A DNA stretch of 64,000 bases from Mycolicibacterium llatzerense (GTDB lineage: Bacteria; Actinomycetota; Actinomycetes; Mycobacteriales; Mycobacteriaceae): contig NZ_JXST01000001.1 of the NCBI RefSeq assembly GCF_000878195.1, positions 186,001 to 250,000 of the forward strand, read 5' to 3'. Both the position numbers and the translations under genes were made by a program. Position 1 is the stretch's first letter. Each line of letters opens with the position of its first letter. Shown one piece after another: positions 11,181 through 18,611 of this stretch. A model generated the notes under the pieces. It was not told where the DNA came from and ran no database searches. It saw nothing but the letters and a program-made list of their open reading frames with translations.

Positions 11181-11719
11181 TGGGCACGGGGAGCATGTCA
11201 GAGGCGGGATATACGGTGACAGGCATGGAACAGGCAGGGGAATTGGCCGGGCGCGCGCTTGTCGTGGTCGTGGATGACCGGACGGCGCACGGCGAAGAGG
11301 ACCACAGCGGCCCGTTGGTCACCGAACTGCTCGGTGAGGCCGGCTTCCTGGTCGACGGGGTGGTCGTGGTCCCGGCCGACGAGATCGAAATTCGCAATGC
11401 CCTCAACACCGCGGTGATCGGTGGCGTCGACCTGGTCATCTCCGTCGGCGGCACCGGAGTCAGCCCCCGCGATGTCACTCCGGAAGCCACTCGCACCATG
11501 CTCGATCGTGAGCTGCTCGGTATCGCCGAGGCGCTGCGGTCGTCGGGCTTGGCCGCGGGCATTTCGGACGCGGGGCTCTCGCGTGGCCTGGCCGGAGTCT
11601 CAGGAAGCACGCTGGTGGTCAACATCGCGGGCTCACGCGCATCGGTGCGCGACGGCATGGCGACGCTGGGACCGTTGGCGGCGTACATCATCGCGCAGCT
11701 GTCGAGCCTCGACATCTGA
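11180..11719 (+). CDS. moaB2: molybdopterin-binding protein MoaB2 (MogA/MoaB fold)
   Basis: 179 residues of the MoaB/MogA family, which adenylylates molybdopterin or binds it. Motifs: VVVVDDRTAHGEEDHSGPLV at the start of the domain, the signature ISVGGTGVSPRDVTPEAT, and the C-terminal SGSTLVVNIAGSRASVRDG (equivalent of LPGSP). ATG at 11180 is coupled to the pepD stop (TGATG); another in-frame ATG at 11225 begins closer to the conserved core. Same position as Rv0984 downstream of mprAB-pepD. Why it is bound into a stress operon is unknown. Confidence 0.9.
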   Translation: MGTGSMSEAGYTVTGMEQAGELAGRALVVVVDDRTAHGEEDHSGPLVTELLGEAGFLVDGVVVVPADEIEIRNALNTAVIGGVDLVISVGGTGVSPRDVTPEATRTMLDRELLGIAEALRSSGLAAGISDAGLSRGLAGVSGSTLVVNIAGSRASVRDGMATLGPLAAYIIAQLSSLDI

Positions 11720-11801
11720 ATAGCTGAGCTCCGCTTGGGGCTATCGGTCGAACGGAGTCGCTATGAGTTCGTCCAACATGAACAATCGGATTTGGCAAAA
11801 A

Positions 11802-11817
11802 TGTGAGCTTGATCACA
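11802..11817. promoter_or_regulatory. Crp (cAMP receptor protein) binding site
   Basis: TGTGAGCTTGATCACA matches the Crp consensus TGTGA-N6-TCACA perfectly. It lies in the ~600-bp porin leader, 17 bp before the small gene at 11834 and about 500 bp before the first porin. Mycobacterial Crp (Rv3676 type) uses this consensus. Confidence 0.75.
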
Positions 11818-11833
11818 CTGTGGGAGGGCTGTG

Positions 11834-11989
11834 ATGAGTGATACACGGCCCTCTCGCGACCTAGTTAACAAGGTGTTCGGTGACGTTCTACCGGATGTAA
11901 CCCGCGATGAATGTAACGAGCAGTCCCCGTCTTCGGATGGTGACCGAGATCGCTGGCTACGGGACAACGTCCCACCGCACCACCGCTGA
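11834..11989 (+). CDS. small conserved-looking ORF (51 aa) in the porin leader
   Basis: Encodes 51 residues starting MSDTRPSRDLVNKVFGDVLP and ending WLRDNVPPHHR; rich in Asp, Arg and Pro, no membrane segment or signal peptide. GGGAGGG ends 5 nt before the ATG, one of the best ribosome-binding sites in the window, and the perfect Crp site lies 17 bp upstream. The C-terminal pattern WLRxNxPPHH resembles endings I associate with small mycobacterial hypothetical proteins, but I cannot verify that. Function unknown; it could be a regulator or leader for the porin locus, or simply an independent Crp-controlled gene. Confidence 0.7.
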   Translation: MSDTRPSRDLVNKVFGDVLPDVTRDECNEQSPSSDGDRDRWLRDNVPPHHR

Positions 11990-12320
11990 GCACGTAGTTC
12001 TCACAACGGCTGGTCGCTGATTAGGTTAACTCCTGATTACGCCGGTCAATGGCCTCATTGAGACCATGTTTCCGCCCTGTTTCGGGCCCGCGGGGCGCCG
12101 TGGTCGGCCCTATCTCGCAGGTGGTTCCCAGCAAACTTTTCCAGCTCGGGAATATATGCGCGGTCTTTACGTCGTTCGCATTGCCGGACGGTGCGCGCGC
12201 CGATATCTTCCTCGTGTCAACGATGAGCAAAAGGTAAGAGCAACGTGTGAGATTCACATGGAGGTCTTGCGACGGTCGCGCGGTCAGCTTGCTGGCACCG
12301 CCTACTGAGCTAGGGAGAAT
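11990..12320 (+). other. long 5' leader of the first porin gene
   Basis: 331 bp without a convincing gene. Short frames here lack ribosome-binding sites and family features. M. smegmatis mspA is known to have an unusually long leader, and this may be its counterpart. It contains an AT-rich stretch near 12025-12045 and an inverted repeat TGTGA-N3-TCACA at 12246-12258 whose spacing is wrong for Crp. GGGAG precedes the porin ATG. Confidence 0.5.
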
Positions 12321-12959
12321 ATGAAGGCATTCAGTCGGGTGCTGGTAGCACTGGTAGCGGCGCTGGCGTCGCTGTTCCTCGGAGCAGGTACGTCCCATGC
12401 GGGTCTGGACAATGAGCTGAGCCTGGTCGACGGTCAGGATCGGACGTTGACGGTGCAGCAGTGGGACGCGTTCCTCAACGGCGTGTTTCCTCTGGACCGC
12501 AACCGCCTGACCCGTGAGTGGTTCCACTCGGGCCGGGCAAAGTACAACTGCGCAGGGAAGGGCTGCGACCAGTTCGGCGGTACGTTGGAGCTGGGTTACC
12601 AGATCGGCTTCCCGTGGTCGCTGGGTGTGGGTATCAACTTCAGCTACACCACGCCGAACATCCTGCTGGATGACTTCAACCCGGCGACGCTGGCCGGTAC
12701 GGGTGGTGGCGGCATCATCACGCCGAACCTGTTCCCGGGTGTGTCGATCTCCGCTGACCTGGGCAACGGTCCGGGTATCCAGGAAGTGGCCACGTTCTCG
12801 GTGGACGTGTCCGGCCCGGCTGGTGCCGTCGCCGTCTCGAACGCCCACGGCACGGTGACCGGTGCGGCCGGTGGTGTGCTGCTGCGTCCCTTCGCCCGGC
12901 TGATCGCCAAGACCGGTGACTCGGTGACGACTTACGGCGAACCCTGGAACATGAATTAG
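12321..12959 (+). CDS. MspA-family outer-membrane porin (MspC position), copy 1
   Basis: 212 residues: signal peptide ending GTSHA (cleavage after residue 27) and a 185-residue mature porin beginning GLDNELSLVDGQDRTLTVQQ, nearly the MspA sequence. MspA-type octamers form the main hydrophilic channel of the mycolic-acid outer membrane. In mature numbering the constriction aspartates 90 and 91 are kept (NILLDD), but MspA Asp93 is Asn. Positions 50 and 55 are Cys (NCAGKGCD) where MspA has Val and Ala; a disulfide across the loop is possible. ATG with GGGAG upstream. Sits beside moaB2 as mspC does in M. smegmatis. Confidence 0.95.
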   Translation: MKAFSRVLVALVAALASLFLGAGTSHAGLDNELSLVDGQDRTLTVQQWDAFLNGVFPLDRNRLTREWFHSGRAKYNCAGKGCDQFGGTLELGYQIGFPWSLGVGINFSYTTPNILLDDFNPATLAGTGGGGIITPNLFPGVSISADLGNGPGIQEVATFSVDVSGPAGAVAVSNAHGTVTGAAGGVLLRPFARLIAKTGDSVTTYGEPWNMN

Positions 12960-13020
12960 CCCTGAAAAGGGTATGAATAGGAGCGCGCAGCCCGTCTGCT
13001 GAGCGCCAACGACGTACTTT

Positions 13021-13063
13021 GGGGCGGCGTTGACAGACCGAATCGGTCAGTCAACGCCGCCCC
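13021..13063. terminator. 43-nt near-perfect hairpin between the two porin genes
   Basis: Arms of 14 nt (13021-13034 and 13050-13063, GGGGCGGCGTTGAC and its exact complement) enclose a second 6-bp palindrome GACCGA/TCGGTC, leaving only one A:A mismatch and a one-base centre. It is followed by GTCGTTTT. Best read as a terminator or attenuator separating porin 1 from porin 2. Confidence 0.65.
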
Positions 13064-13114
13064 GTCGTTTTGCCGGGAGCATGACAGTGAAGAACAAGGC
13101 CCGGGAGTGGAAAG

Positions 13115-13753
13115 TTGACGGCGTTCGGTCGTGTTTTGGTGACGGTGTTGGTCGGGGTGTCGTCGTTGTTCCTGGCGGCGGGTACGTCCCATGCGGGTCT
13201 GGATGATGAGCTGAGTTTGGTCGACGGTCAGGATCGGACGTTGACGGTGCAGCAGTGGGACACGTTCCTCAATGGGGTGTTTCCTCTGGACCGCAACCGG
13301 CTGACGCGGGAGTGGTTCCACTCGGGCCGGGCAAAGTACAACTGCGCGGGCAATGGCTGCGACGAGTTCGGTGGCACGTTGGAGCTGGGTTACCAGGTCG
13401 GCTTCCCATGGTCGCTGGGTGTGGGTATCAACTTCAGCTATCAGACGCCGAACATCCTGCTGGACGACGTGACTCCGGCGACGTTCACCGGTCAGGGTTT
13501 CGGCGGCATCATCACGCCGAACCTGTTCCCCGGTGTGTCGATCTCCGCTGACCTGGGCAACGGTCCGGGCATCCAGGAAGTCGCGACGTTCTCGGTGGAC
13601 GTGTCCGGCCCGGCCGGTTCGGTGGCGGTGTCGAACGCGCATGGCACGGTGACCGGTGCGGCCGGCGGGGTGATGTTGCGTCCCTTCGCGCGGCTCATTG
13701 CCAAGACCGGTGACTCGGTGACCACCTACGGCGAACCCTGGAACATGAACTGA
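13115..13753 (+). CDS. MspA-family outer-membrane porin, tandem copy 2
   Basis: 212 residues, signal peptide ending GTSHA, mature start GLDDELSLVDGQDRTLTVQQ. Almost identical to copy 1 over most of its length, so this is a tandem duplication. It carries the same Cys50/Cys55 pair (NCAGNGCD) and constriction Asp90/Asp91, with Thr at MspA position 93; the loop after the constriction differs most from copy 1 (VTPATFTGQGFGG). The start is TTG at 13115, preceded by GGGAG at 7 nt; no better in-frame start exists before the signal peptide. Lacks its own Crp site; a strong hairpin separates it from copy 1. Confidence 0.93.
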   Translation: MTAFGRVLVTVLVGVSSLFLAAGTSHAGLDDELSLVDGQDRTLTVQQWDTFLNGVFPLDRNRLTREWFHSGRAKYNCAGNGCDEFGGTLELGYQVGFPWSLGVGINFSYQTPNILLDDVTPATFTGQGFGGIITPNLFPGVSISADLGNGPGIQEVATFSVDVSGPAGSVAVSNAHGTVTGAAGGVMLRPFARLIAKTGDSVTTYGEPWNMN

Positions 13754-13786
13754 TCCAGTCGGTTCCAGCCGACATACGACACGGCG

Positions 13787-13804
13787 CCCGGCCAACCGGC
13801 CGGG
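13787..13804. terminator. GC-rich hairpin between convergent porin 2 and mscL
   Basis: CCCGGCC-AACC-GGCCGGG forms a perfect 7-bp stem in the 88-bp gap between the converging genes. There is no T tract, so its role as terminator is an inference from position. Confidence 0.45.
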
Positions 13805-13841
13805 GCCTGGTCGTACTTGCGGGGTATTCGCGCCAGATGCG

Positions 13842-14210
13842 CTACTTCTTGTCGAGCAGGTCGCGGATCTGCGTCAGCAGTTCGACTTCCTGCTTGATTG
13901 CATCCTCCTTGGCGGCGCGGAACCTGCTGTACGGCAGCACGACCACGAAGTAGATGACGGCGGCGACGAGGACGAAGTTGATCGTCGCGCTCAAGACCGC
14001 GTTCAGGTCCATGTAGTTGTCGCCGAGCAGGTGGATGCGCAGGACGCCGTATGAGTGGTCGCCCCCGGCGCCGATGCTGGAGATCAGCGGCTGGATCACC
14101 TGGTCGGTGAATGACTTCACCAGCGTGGTGAACGCGGCGCCGATGACCACCGCGACCGCCAGATCGACGATGTTCCCCTGTGCGAGGAACTCTTTGAAGC
14201 CCTTAAGCAT
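13842..14210 (-). CDS. mscL: large-conductance mechanosensitive channel MscL
   Basis: 122 residues, two membrane helices. The N-terminal amphipathic helix and first helix read [20 protein letters not shown] then [14 protein letters not shown], the MscL signature; the second helix is about 66-88 ([20 protein letters not shown]), followed by the charged C-terminal bundle. Releases solutes under membrane tension. ATG 14210 has GGGAGGG upstream. Same place as Rv0985c. Fits with the envelope-stress and porin genes beside it. Confidence 0.96.
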   Translation of the reverse strand: MLKGFKEFLAQGNIVDLAVAVVIGAAFTTLVKSFTDQVIQPLISSIGAGGDHSYGVLRIHLLGDNYMDLNAVLSATINFVLVAAVIYFVVVLPYSRFRAAKEDAIKQEVELLTQIRDLLDKK

Positions 14211-14351
14211 GACTGCCCTCCCTGTGATACGACCTGTACCCACGAACGGTAAGGCGGGCCTGGTCTTCGCGCAGGAAGCAGCGGCCTGATGGTCGCAACA
14301 GATGCGGTCCGGTGACGAAATCGAAATCGGCCGCCAGGGAAATTTCGCGGG

Positions 14352-15017
14352 TCAGTGCAGGGTGACGGTGATCGCCCGGTGCAGAGCCGCCCCGGCGACG
14401 GCGTTGGCACTGTGTCGCGGCAGGGCGACGAGCACGACGCGTTCGTCGCCGCTCGTCGGTGACTTGAGGCGTTCGGACACCAGCACCACCCGGGCGTCGG
14501 TGGCGATGACCTCGGCCGACGACTGATTTACTGCCGCGCCGGTGTTCTCCGGTCCTGCCAGGACGTCCACGACGTCGCCTGAGCGCAGCAGGTCCGGGAG
14601 CGCGGCGTCGGCCAGATGCAGTGGCACCATCCGGGCGTCGGGTCCGGCGGCAGCGGCCGTGAGCCGGGAACCGAGCAACCGCACGTCGGTGATGACCTCA
14701 CCGCGTCGCGCGGGAGCGGCCAGAGTCGCGCCGACCGCGGCGCTTGATTCGCGCAGTGCGCCGTCGGGAATGCTTGGCGCAGAACGAGATTCGACGACGA
14801 CGTCGTCAGCCGTCAATGCCGAGCCGGGGGACAGGTCATGCTTGGCGACGACGACGGCGACCTGTCCGTCCCGGGGGTCGGGGCGAAATTCGATGACGGC
14901 CGCGAGGACCACGAGGAAGCCTGCGGCGACTCGGCGCGCGGCGGCGGTCCTGGCCCAATCGGGCCGCAGTTTCTGCGTCAGTCGGCCGATCAACGGCGCG
15001 TCAAGTGAATCCCCCAT
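14352..15017 (-). CDS. SAF-domain membrane protein (Rv0990c-type)
   Basis: 221 residues: short cytoplasmic N-terminus, one membrane helix (about 27-42, AAGFLVVLAAVIEF), then an SAF domain (AKHDLSPGSALTADDVV) as in CpaB/FlgA-type proteins, and a second beta-rich part (LHLADAALPDLLRSGDVVDVL). The M. tuberculosis counterpart Rv0990c is a heat-inducible protein encoded with Rv0991c; here it lies 63 bp downstream of ruc on the same strand, consistent with shared HrcA control. The chosen ATG (15017) has no clear ribosome-binding site; a GTG at 15050 is an alternative. Exact role unknown. Confidence 0.8.
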   Translation of the reverse strand: MGDSLDAPLIGRLTQKLRPDWARTAAARRVAAGFLVVLAAVIEFRPDPRDGQVAVVVAKHDLSPGSALTADDVVVESRSAPSIPDGALRESSAAVGATLAAPARRGEVITDVRLLGSRLTAAAAGPDARMVPLHLADAALPDLLRSGDVVDVLAGPENTGAAVNQSSAEVIATDARVVLVSERLKSPTSGDERVVLVALPRHSANAVAGAALHRAITVTLH

Positions 15018-15080
15018 GCCGTAACGGTAGGGATTCTGCTCAGGAAACACAGGCCGGAAGGCGTCCGGCCTGTGGATAAC

Positions 15081-15386
15081 TCAGCTGGACGCGGCGGCGG
15101 CCGGCGCGGCCGACGGCGTGCTGCTCGACGAAGACGAAGACGACGAGTCCGACGAACTGGAGCTCGACTCGCTCTTGGCCGGTGCGGCCGCGGTGCTGGA
15201 GCTCTTCGAATCGCGGCTGTCGGTGCGGTAAAAGCCGCTGCCCTTGAAGACCACGCCGACGGAACCGAACAGCTTGCGCAGTCGGCCCTGGCACTTCGGG
15301 CATTCGGTCAGCGCGTCGTCGCTGAATGCCTGCACGGCGTCGAACCGGTTGTCGCACTCGGTACACGCGTAGGAATAGGTCGGCAC
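15081..15386 (-). CDS. ruc: zinc-ribbon redox-regulated chaperone Ruc (FmdB family)
   Basis: 101 residues: N-terminal FmdB-type zinc ribbon with Cys8, Cys11, Cys29 and Cys32 (YACTECDNRF, ECPKCQG) and a long disordered Ser/Ala tail. The M. tuberculosis homologue Rv0991c is a chaperone activated by oxidation of these zinc-binding cysteines. GTG at 15386 has GGAGG a few nt upstream, which decides the start over an upstream extension. A CIRCE element 27 bp upstream indicates HrcA repression and heat induction. Likely operon with the SAF gene downstream. Confidence 0.88.
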   Translation of the reverse strand: MPTYSYACTECDNRFDAVQAFSDDALTECPKCQGRLRKLFGSVGVVFKGSGFYRTDSRDSKSSSTAAAPAKSESSSSSSDSSSSSSSSSTPSAAPAAAASS

Positions 15387-15412
15387 GGAAACCTCCGAGG
15401 TCGTCAAACTTG

Positions 15413-15439
15413 TTGGCACTCTACCGGGCTAAGTGCCAA
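15413..15439. promoter_or_regulatory. CIRCE element (HrcA operator) upstream of ruc
   Basis: TTGGCACTC-N9-AAGTGCCAA, 8 of 9 arm positions paired; the general consensus is TTAGCACTC-N9-GAGTGCTAA. Located 27 bp upstream of the ruc start. M. tuberculosis Rv0991c/Rv0990c are in the HrcA regulon, so position and sequence agree. Confidence 0.85.
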
Positions 15440-15542
15440 AACAGCTATTCGGTCCCGGGCATTCCCAGGCCGGCGCGACTCGCGGGCCGGTGCCGGCGGC
15501 AATTGCTTCCGGGAGAACGGCAGGACACATAGCATTGTGTGC

Positions 15543-15641
15543 ATGACTGGCAACATCACCAAGGGCAGCGGCTGCGACAACCCGGACTGCACCTGCGAGG
15601 ACTGTAACTGCGGGTCGGGATGTACCTGCGGCAAGGACTGA
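15543..15641 (+). CDS. tiny cysteine-rich metallothionein-like protein
   Basis: 32 residues with seven Cys (11, 16, 18, 21, 23, 27, 29) in the core CDNPDCTCEDCNCGSGCTCG. The CXC and CXXC spacing is that of a metallothionein able to bind Cu(I) or Zn(II). It is not similar in arrangement to M. tuberculosis MymT. A -10-like TAGCAT at 15531-15536 ends 6 nt before the ATG, so the mRNA is probably leaderless. Stands alone between ruc (divergent) and the cyclo-ligase (convergent). Metal and role are inferred from cysteines only. Confidence 0.8.
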   Translation: MTGNITKGSGCDNPDCTCEDCNCGSGCTCGKD

Positions 15642-15657
15642 CGTCCTCCCGTACTTC

Positions 15658-16242
15658 CTAGATACCCAGCCTGACCAGCCCTGACCTCGGCGTCAGGGCG
15701 TGGGTCATCGGCACGTCGTGCGGTTCGGCGGGCAGCTCCGGCAGCAGGTCGTCGTCGTACACCACCGCCACGAGTAGCGCGTCCGGCGCGGCCAGCGACA
15801 GCGAGCGGTCGTAGAAACCCGCACCGCGGCCCAGCCGGACACCGGCACGGTCGACGGCCAGCGCGGGGATCAGAATCACACCCGCCTGCCCGATCGCGTC
15901 GGGCGGCAGATGCGGGGTAGCCGGTTCGAGCAGCCCGAATTGTGCCTCCGTCAGGTGCCCGGGCCGATACCAGCCCCAGCTCAGTGGCGTGTCAGGACGG
16001 GTCACCGGTAACAGCACCCGGGCTCCCGCCTCGATCAGGGCGTCCAGCATCGTGGGCGAACCCGGCTCGGTGCCGATCGGCACGTAGGCACACACAATGC
16101 TCCCGGGGTCCACCACTTCCGGCACTCGCAGTGTCAGGGCTTCGGCATCCGCCTGCCGCTGCTCGGGGGTCAGGGCGCGGCGTCGACGCAGGATGGCGCT
16201 GCGCAGGTCACGCTTGCCGGCCTCGGGACTCACGATTACCAC
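15658..16242 (-). CDS. 5-formyltetrahydrofolate cyclo-ligase
   Basis: 194 residues; ATP-dependent conversion of 5-formyl-THF to 5,10-methenyl-THF in folate one-carbon metabolism. Motifs: N-terminal KRDLRSAILRRRRAL, PIGTEPG, and the C-terminal phosphate-binding signature RLGRGAGFYDR. Counterpart of Rv0992c. The start is uncertain: GTG 16242 gives the usual family length; GGGAGC lies 12-13 nt upstream and the frame stays open to 16326. Confidence 0.9.
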   Translation of the reverse strand: MVIVSPEAGKRDLRSAILRRRRALTPEQRQADAEALTLRVPEVVDPGSIVCAYVPIGTEPGSPTMLDALIEAGARVLLPVTRPDTPLSWGWYRPGHLTEAQFGLLEPATPHLPPDAIGQAGVILIPALAVDRAGVRLGRGAGFYDRSLSLAAPDALLVAVVYDDDLLPELPAEPHDVPMTHALTPRSGLVRLGI

Positions 16243-16368
16243 GGTGTCATATTTGCTCCCGCGGTGTTGTACACCTGTCCAGGTAATGGCAACTTTGACG
16301 TTGCCGCCGACCTCACCAATGCGCACCTTGGTGGGGCGGATCGATGTAATGCCGTTATCGTGTGAACA

Positions 16369-17283
16369 ATGACGACACAGACTTCAGTGCCGATGCCGCG
16401 CACCGCGGTGGTCCCGGCGGCTGGTCTGGGCACGCGTTTTCTGCCTGCCACCAAGACCGTGCCCAAGGAGTTGCTGCCGGTCGTCGACACCCCTGGCATC
16501 GAGCTGGTTGCTGCCGAGGCCGCGGAGGCCGGTGGCGAGCGACTGGTGATCGTGACCTCGGAGGGCAAGGACGGCGTCGTTGCGCACTTCGTCGAGGACC
16601 TCATCCTCGAAGGAACGCTGGAAGCGCGCGGCAAGCACGTGATGCTCGAGAAGGTGCGGCGGGCGCCCGCGTTGATCAAGGTGGAGTCGGTCGTTCAGGC
16701 CGAGCCGCTCGGCCTGGGACACGCCGTCAGTTGCGTCGAGCCGGTGCTGCTGCCCGACGAGGACGCCATCGCGGTCTTGCTGCCCGACGATCTGGTGCTG
16801 CCGACCGGCGTGCTGGTGACCATGGCGAAGGTGCGCGCCAAGCGTGGCGGTTCCGTGCTGTGCGCCATCGAGGTGCCGAAGGACGAGATCAGTGCCTACG
16901 GCGTTTTCGACGTCGAGACGGTGCCCGACGCGGCCAACCCGAATGTGTTGCGCGTCAAAGGCATGGTGGAGAAGCCCAAGGTCGAGGACGCCCCGTCGCT
17001 GTACGCGGCCGCCGGCCGATACATCTTGGACCGCGCCATCTTCGACGCCCTGCGGCGCGTGCAGAAGGGTGTCGGCGGTGAGATCCAGCTGACCGATGCC
17101 ATCGCGCTGCTCATCGAGGACGGCCACCCCGTGCATGTGGTGGTGCACCGCGGGTCCCGACACGACCTGGGAAATCCCGGCGGCTACCTTAAAGCTGCGG
17201 TTGACTTTGCGTTGGAACGCGACGACTACGGCCCGGAATTGCGGCGGTGGTTGGTCGAGCGATTGGGTCTTGCCGAGCGCTGA
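16369..17283 (+). CDS. galU: UTP-glucose-1-phosphate uridylyltransferase
   Basis: 304 residues; makes UDP-glucose for trehalose, glycolipid and polysaccharide synthesis. N-terminal nucleotidyltransferase loop AAGLGTRFLPATKTVPKELL, uridine/sugar motifs GLGHAVSC and VLLPDDL, and the Glu/Lys-rich EKPKVED stretch are all present. A -10 TATCGT (16356-16361) ends 7 nt before the ATG, suggesting leaderless transcription. Order matches Rv0993, with moeA1/glp following. Confidence 0.95.
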   Translation: MTTQTSVPMPRTAVVPAAGLGTRFLPATKTVPKELLPVVDTPGIELVAAEAAEAGGERLVIVTSEGKDGVVAHFVEDLILEGTLEARGKHVMLEKVRRAPALIKVESVVQAEPLGLGHAVSCVEPVLLPDEDAIAVLLPDDLVLPTGVLVTMAKVRAKRGGSVLCAIEVPKDEISAYGVFDVETVPDAANPNVLRVKGMVEKPKVEDAPSLYAAAGRYILDRAIFDALRRVQKGVGGEIQLTDAIALLIEDGHPVHVVVHRGSRHDLGNPGGYLKAAVDFALERDDYGPELRRWLVERLGLAER

Positions 17284-17369
17284 GCGCCTGACACCGGCGG
17301 TACGGTTGGCCCGAACATGCGCGAGCATGTGGTCAGCCACGGTGTATGAGGTATCCAGAAAGGCGAGCT

Positions 17370-18608
17370 GTGCGTTCGGTTGAGGAACAGCAGGCCCGGG
17401 TTGCGGCTGCGGCGGTCGCGCCGCGGCCGGTGCGGGTGGCGATTGCCGAAGCACAGGGCCTGATGTGCGCCGAAGAGGTTGTCACCGAACGCCCGCTGCC
17501 CGGGTTCGATCAAGCCGCCATCGATGGCTATGCCGTGCGCAGTGTCGACGTGATGGGTGCGGACTCCGGCGGCGACAGCGATGTCACTCTGCCCGTGGTC
17601 TCGACCATCGCTGCTGGTGAACGCACCCCCACCCGCCTGCAGCCGCGTCAGGCCGCACGAGTGCAGACCGGTGCGCCGATGCCGACCCTCGCCGATGCGG
17701 TGCTGCCGCTGCGTTGGACCGACGGCGGCACAGCGCGGGTCCGGGTCCTGCGCGGTGTGCGGTCCGGCGCCTATGTGCGTCGTACCGGGGATGACGTGCA
17801 GCCCGGTGACGTCGCGGTGCGTGCCGGCACCATCATCGGGCCGGCGCAGGTCGGCCTGCTGGCGGCGGTGGGCCGCGAACGCGTGCTGGTCCACCCGAGG
17901 CCGCGGCTGACGATCATCTCCGTCGGCGGTGAGCTGGTAGACATCTCCCGGACACCCGGCAACGGCCAGGTCTACGACGTCAACTCCTACGCGCTGGCCG
18001 CCGCCGGCCGGGACGCCGGCGCCGAGGTGAACCGGGTCGGCATCGTGGACGGCGATCCCAAGATCCTGCGCGACGTGGTCGAAGGACAGTTGAGCCGGTC
18101 GGAACTCGTGGTGATCGCGGGGGCCGTCGGTGGTGCGGCTGCCGAGGGCGTGCGTTCGGTCCTCGCTGAGCTGGGGGAGATGGAGGTCGCCCGGATCGCG
18201 ATGCATCCTGGGTCGGTGCAGGGCTTCGGAACGCTCGGACGTGACGGGGTCCCGGTCTTCCTGCTGCCGGCGAACCCGGTGAGCGCCCTAGTGGTCTTCG
18301 AGGTGATGGTGCGGCCGTTGATCCGGATGTCGCTGGGCAAGCGGCAGCCGATGCGGCGCGTGGTGCCGGCCCGCACTTTGTCTCCCATCTCATCGGTGGT
18401 GGGGCGCAAGGGATTTCTGCGTGGCCAGTTGATGCGTGATCAGGACACCGGCGAATATCTGGTGCAGGCGCTGGGCGGCGCGCCGGGCGCGTCGCATCTG
18501 CTGGCGACCCTCGCCGAGGCGAACTGCTTGGTGGTCGTGCCCACCGAGGCTGAACAGATCCGTACCGGCGAGTCCGTTGACGTGGCCTTTTTGGCGCAGC
18601 GCGGCTGA
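17370..18608 (+). CDS. glp: gephyrin-like molybdotransferase Glp (MoeA1)
   Basis: 412-residue MoeA/gephyrin-fold protein (MoeA domains I-IV). GTG 17370 has AGAAAGG 6 nt upstream. In Corynebacterium the homologue Glp binds the membrane receptor GlpR and FtsZ in the divisome; glpR lies two genes downstream here, so that role is likely. The MoeA active-site motifs are eroded: TGGVSVGDYD reads IAGAVGGAAAEG (about 248-260), TGDEL reads VGGEL, and GLPGNPVS reads LLPANPVS. The N-terminal TGAPMP motif and substrate loop RRTGDDV remain. Equivalent to Rv0994 (moeA1). Mo-insertase activity is doubtful from these changes. Confidence 0.88.
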   Translation: MRSVEEQQARVAAAAVAPRPVRVAIAEAQGLMCAEEVVTERPLPGFDQAAIDGYAVRSVDVMGADSGGDSDVTLPVVSTIAAGERTPTRLQPRQAARVQTGAPMPTLADAVLPLRWTDGGTARVRVLRGVRSGAYVRRTGDDVQPGDVAVRAGTIIGPAQVGLLAAVGRERVLVHPRPRLTIISVGGELVDISRTPGNGQVYDVNSYALAAAGRDAGAEVNRVGIVDGDPKILRDVVEGQLSRSELVVIAGAVGGAAAEGVRSVLAELGEMEVARIAMHPGSVQGFGTLGRDGVPVFLLPANPVSALVVFEVMVRPLIRMSLGKRQPMRRVVPARTLSPISSVVGRKGFLRGQLMRDQDTGEYLVQALGGAPGASHLLATLAEANCLVVVPTEAEQIRTGESVDVAFLAQRG

Positions 18609-18611
18609 GCC

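Noticed and set aside
11830..11845. TGTGATGAGTGATACA as a second Crp site
   Set aside because: Second half matches only 3 of 5 bases and overlaps the small-gene start.
12246..12258. TGTGA-N3-TCACA as a second Crp site
   Set aside because: Spacer is 3 instead of 6, so the half sites are on the wrong helical phase for Crp.
12066..12308. 80-codon frame in the porin leader
   Set aside because: No ribosome-binding site, unusual composition, no signal or domain.
14302..15024. Plus-strand frames opposite the SAF gene
   Set aside because: Shadow frames; the minus-strand protein has a membrane helix and SAF domain in the expected syntenic place.
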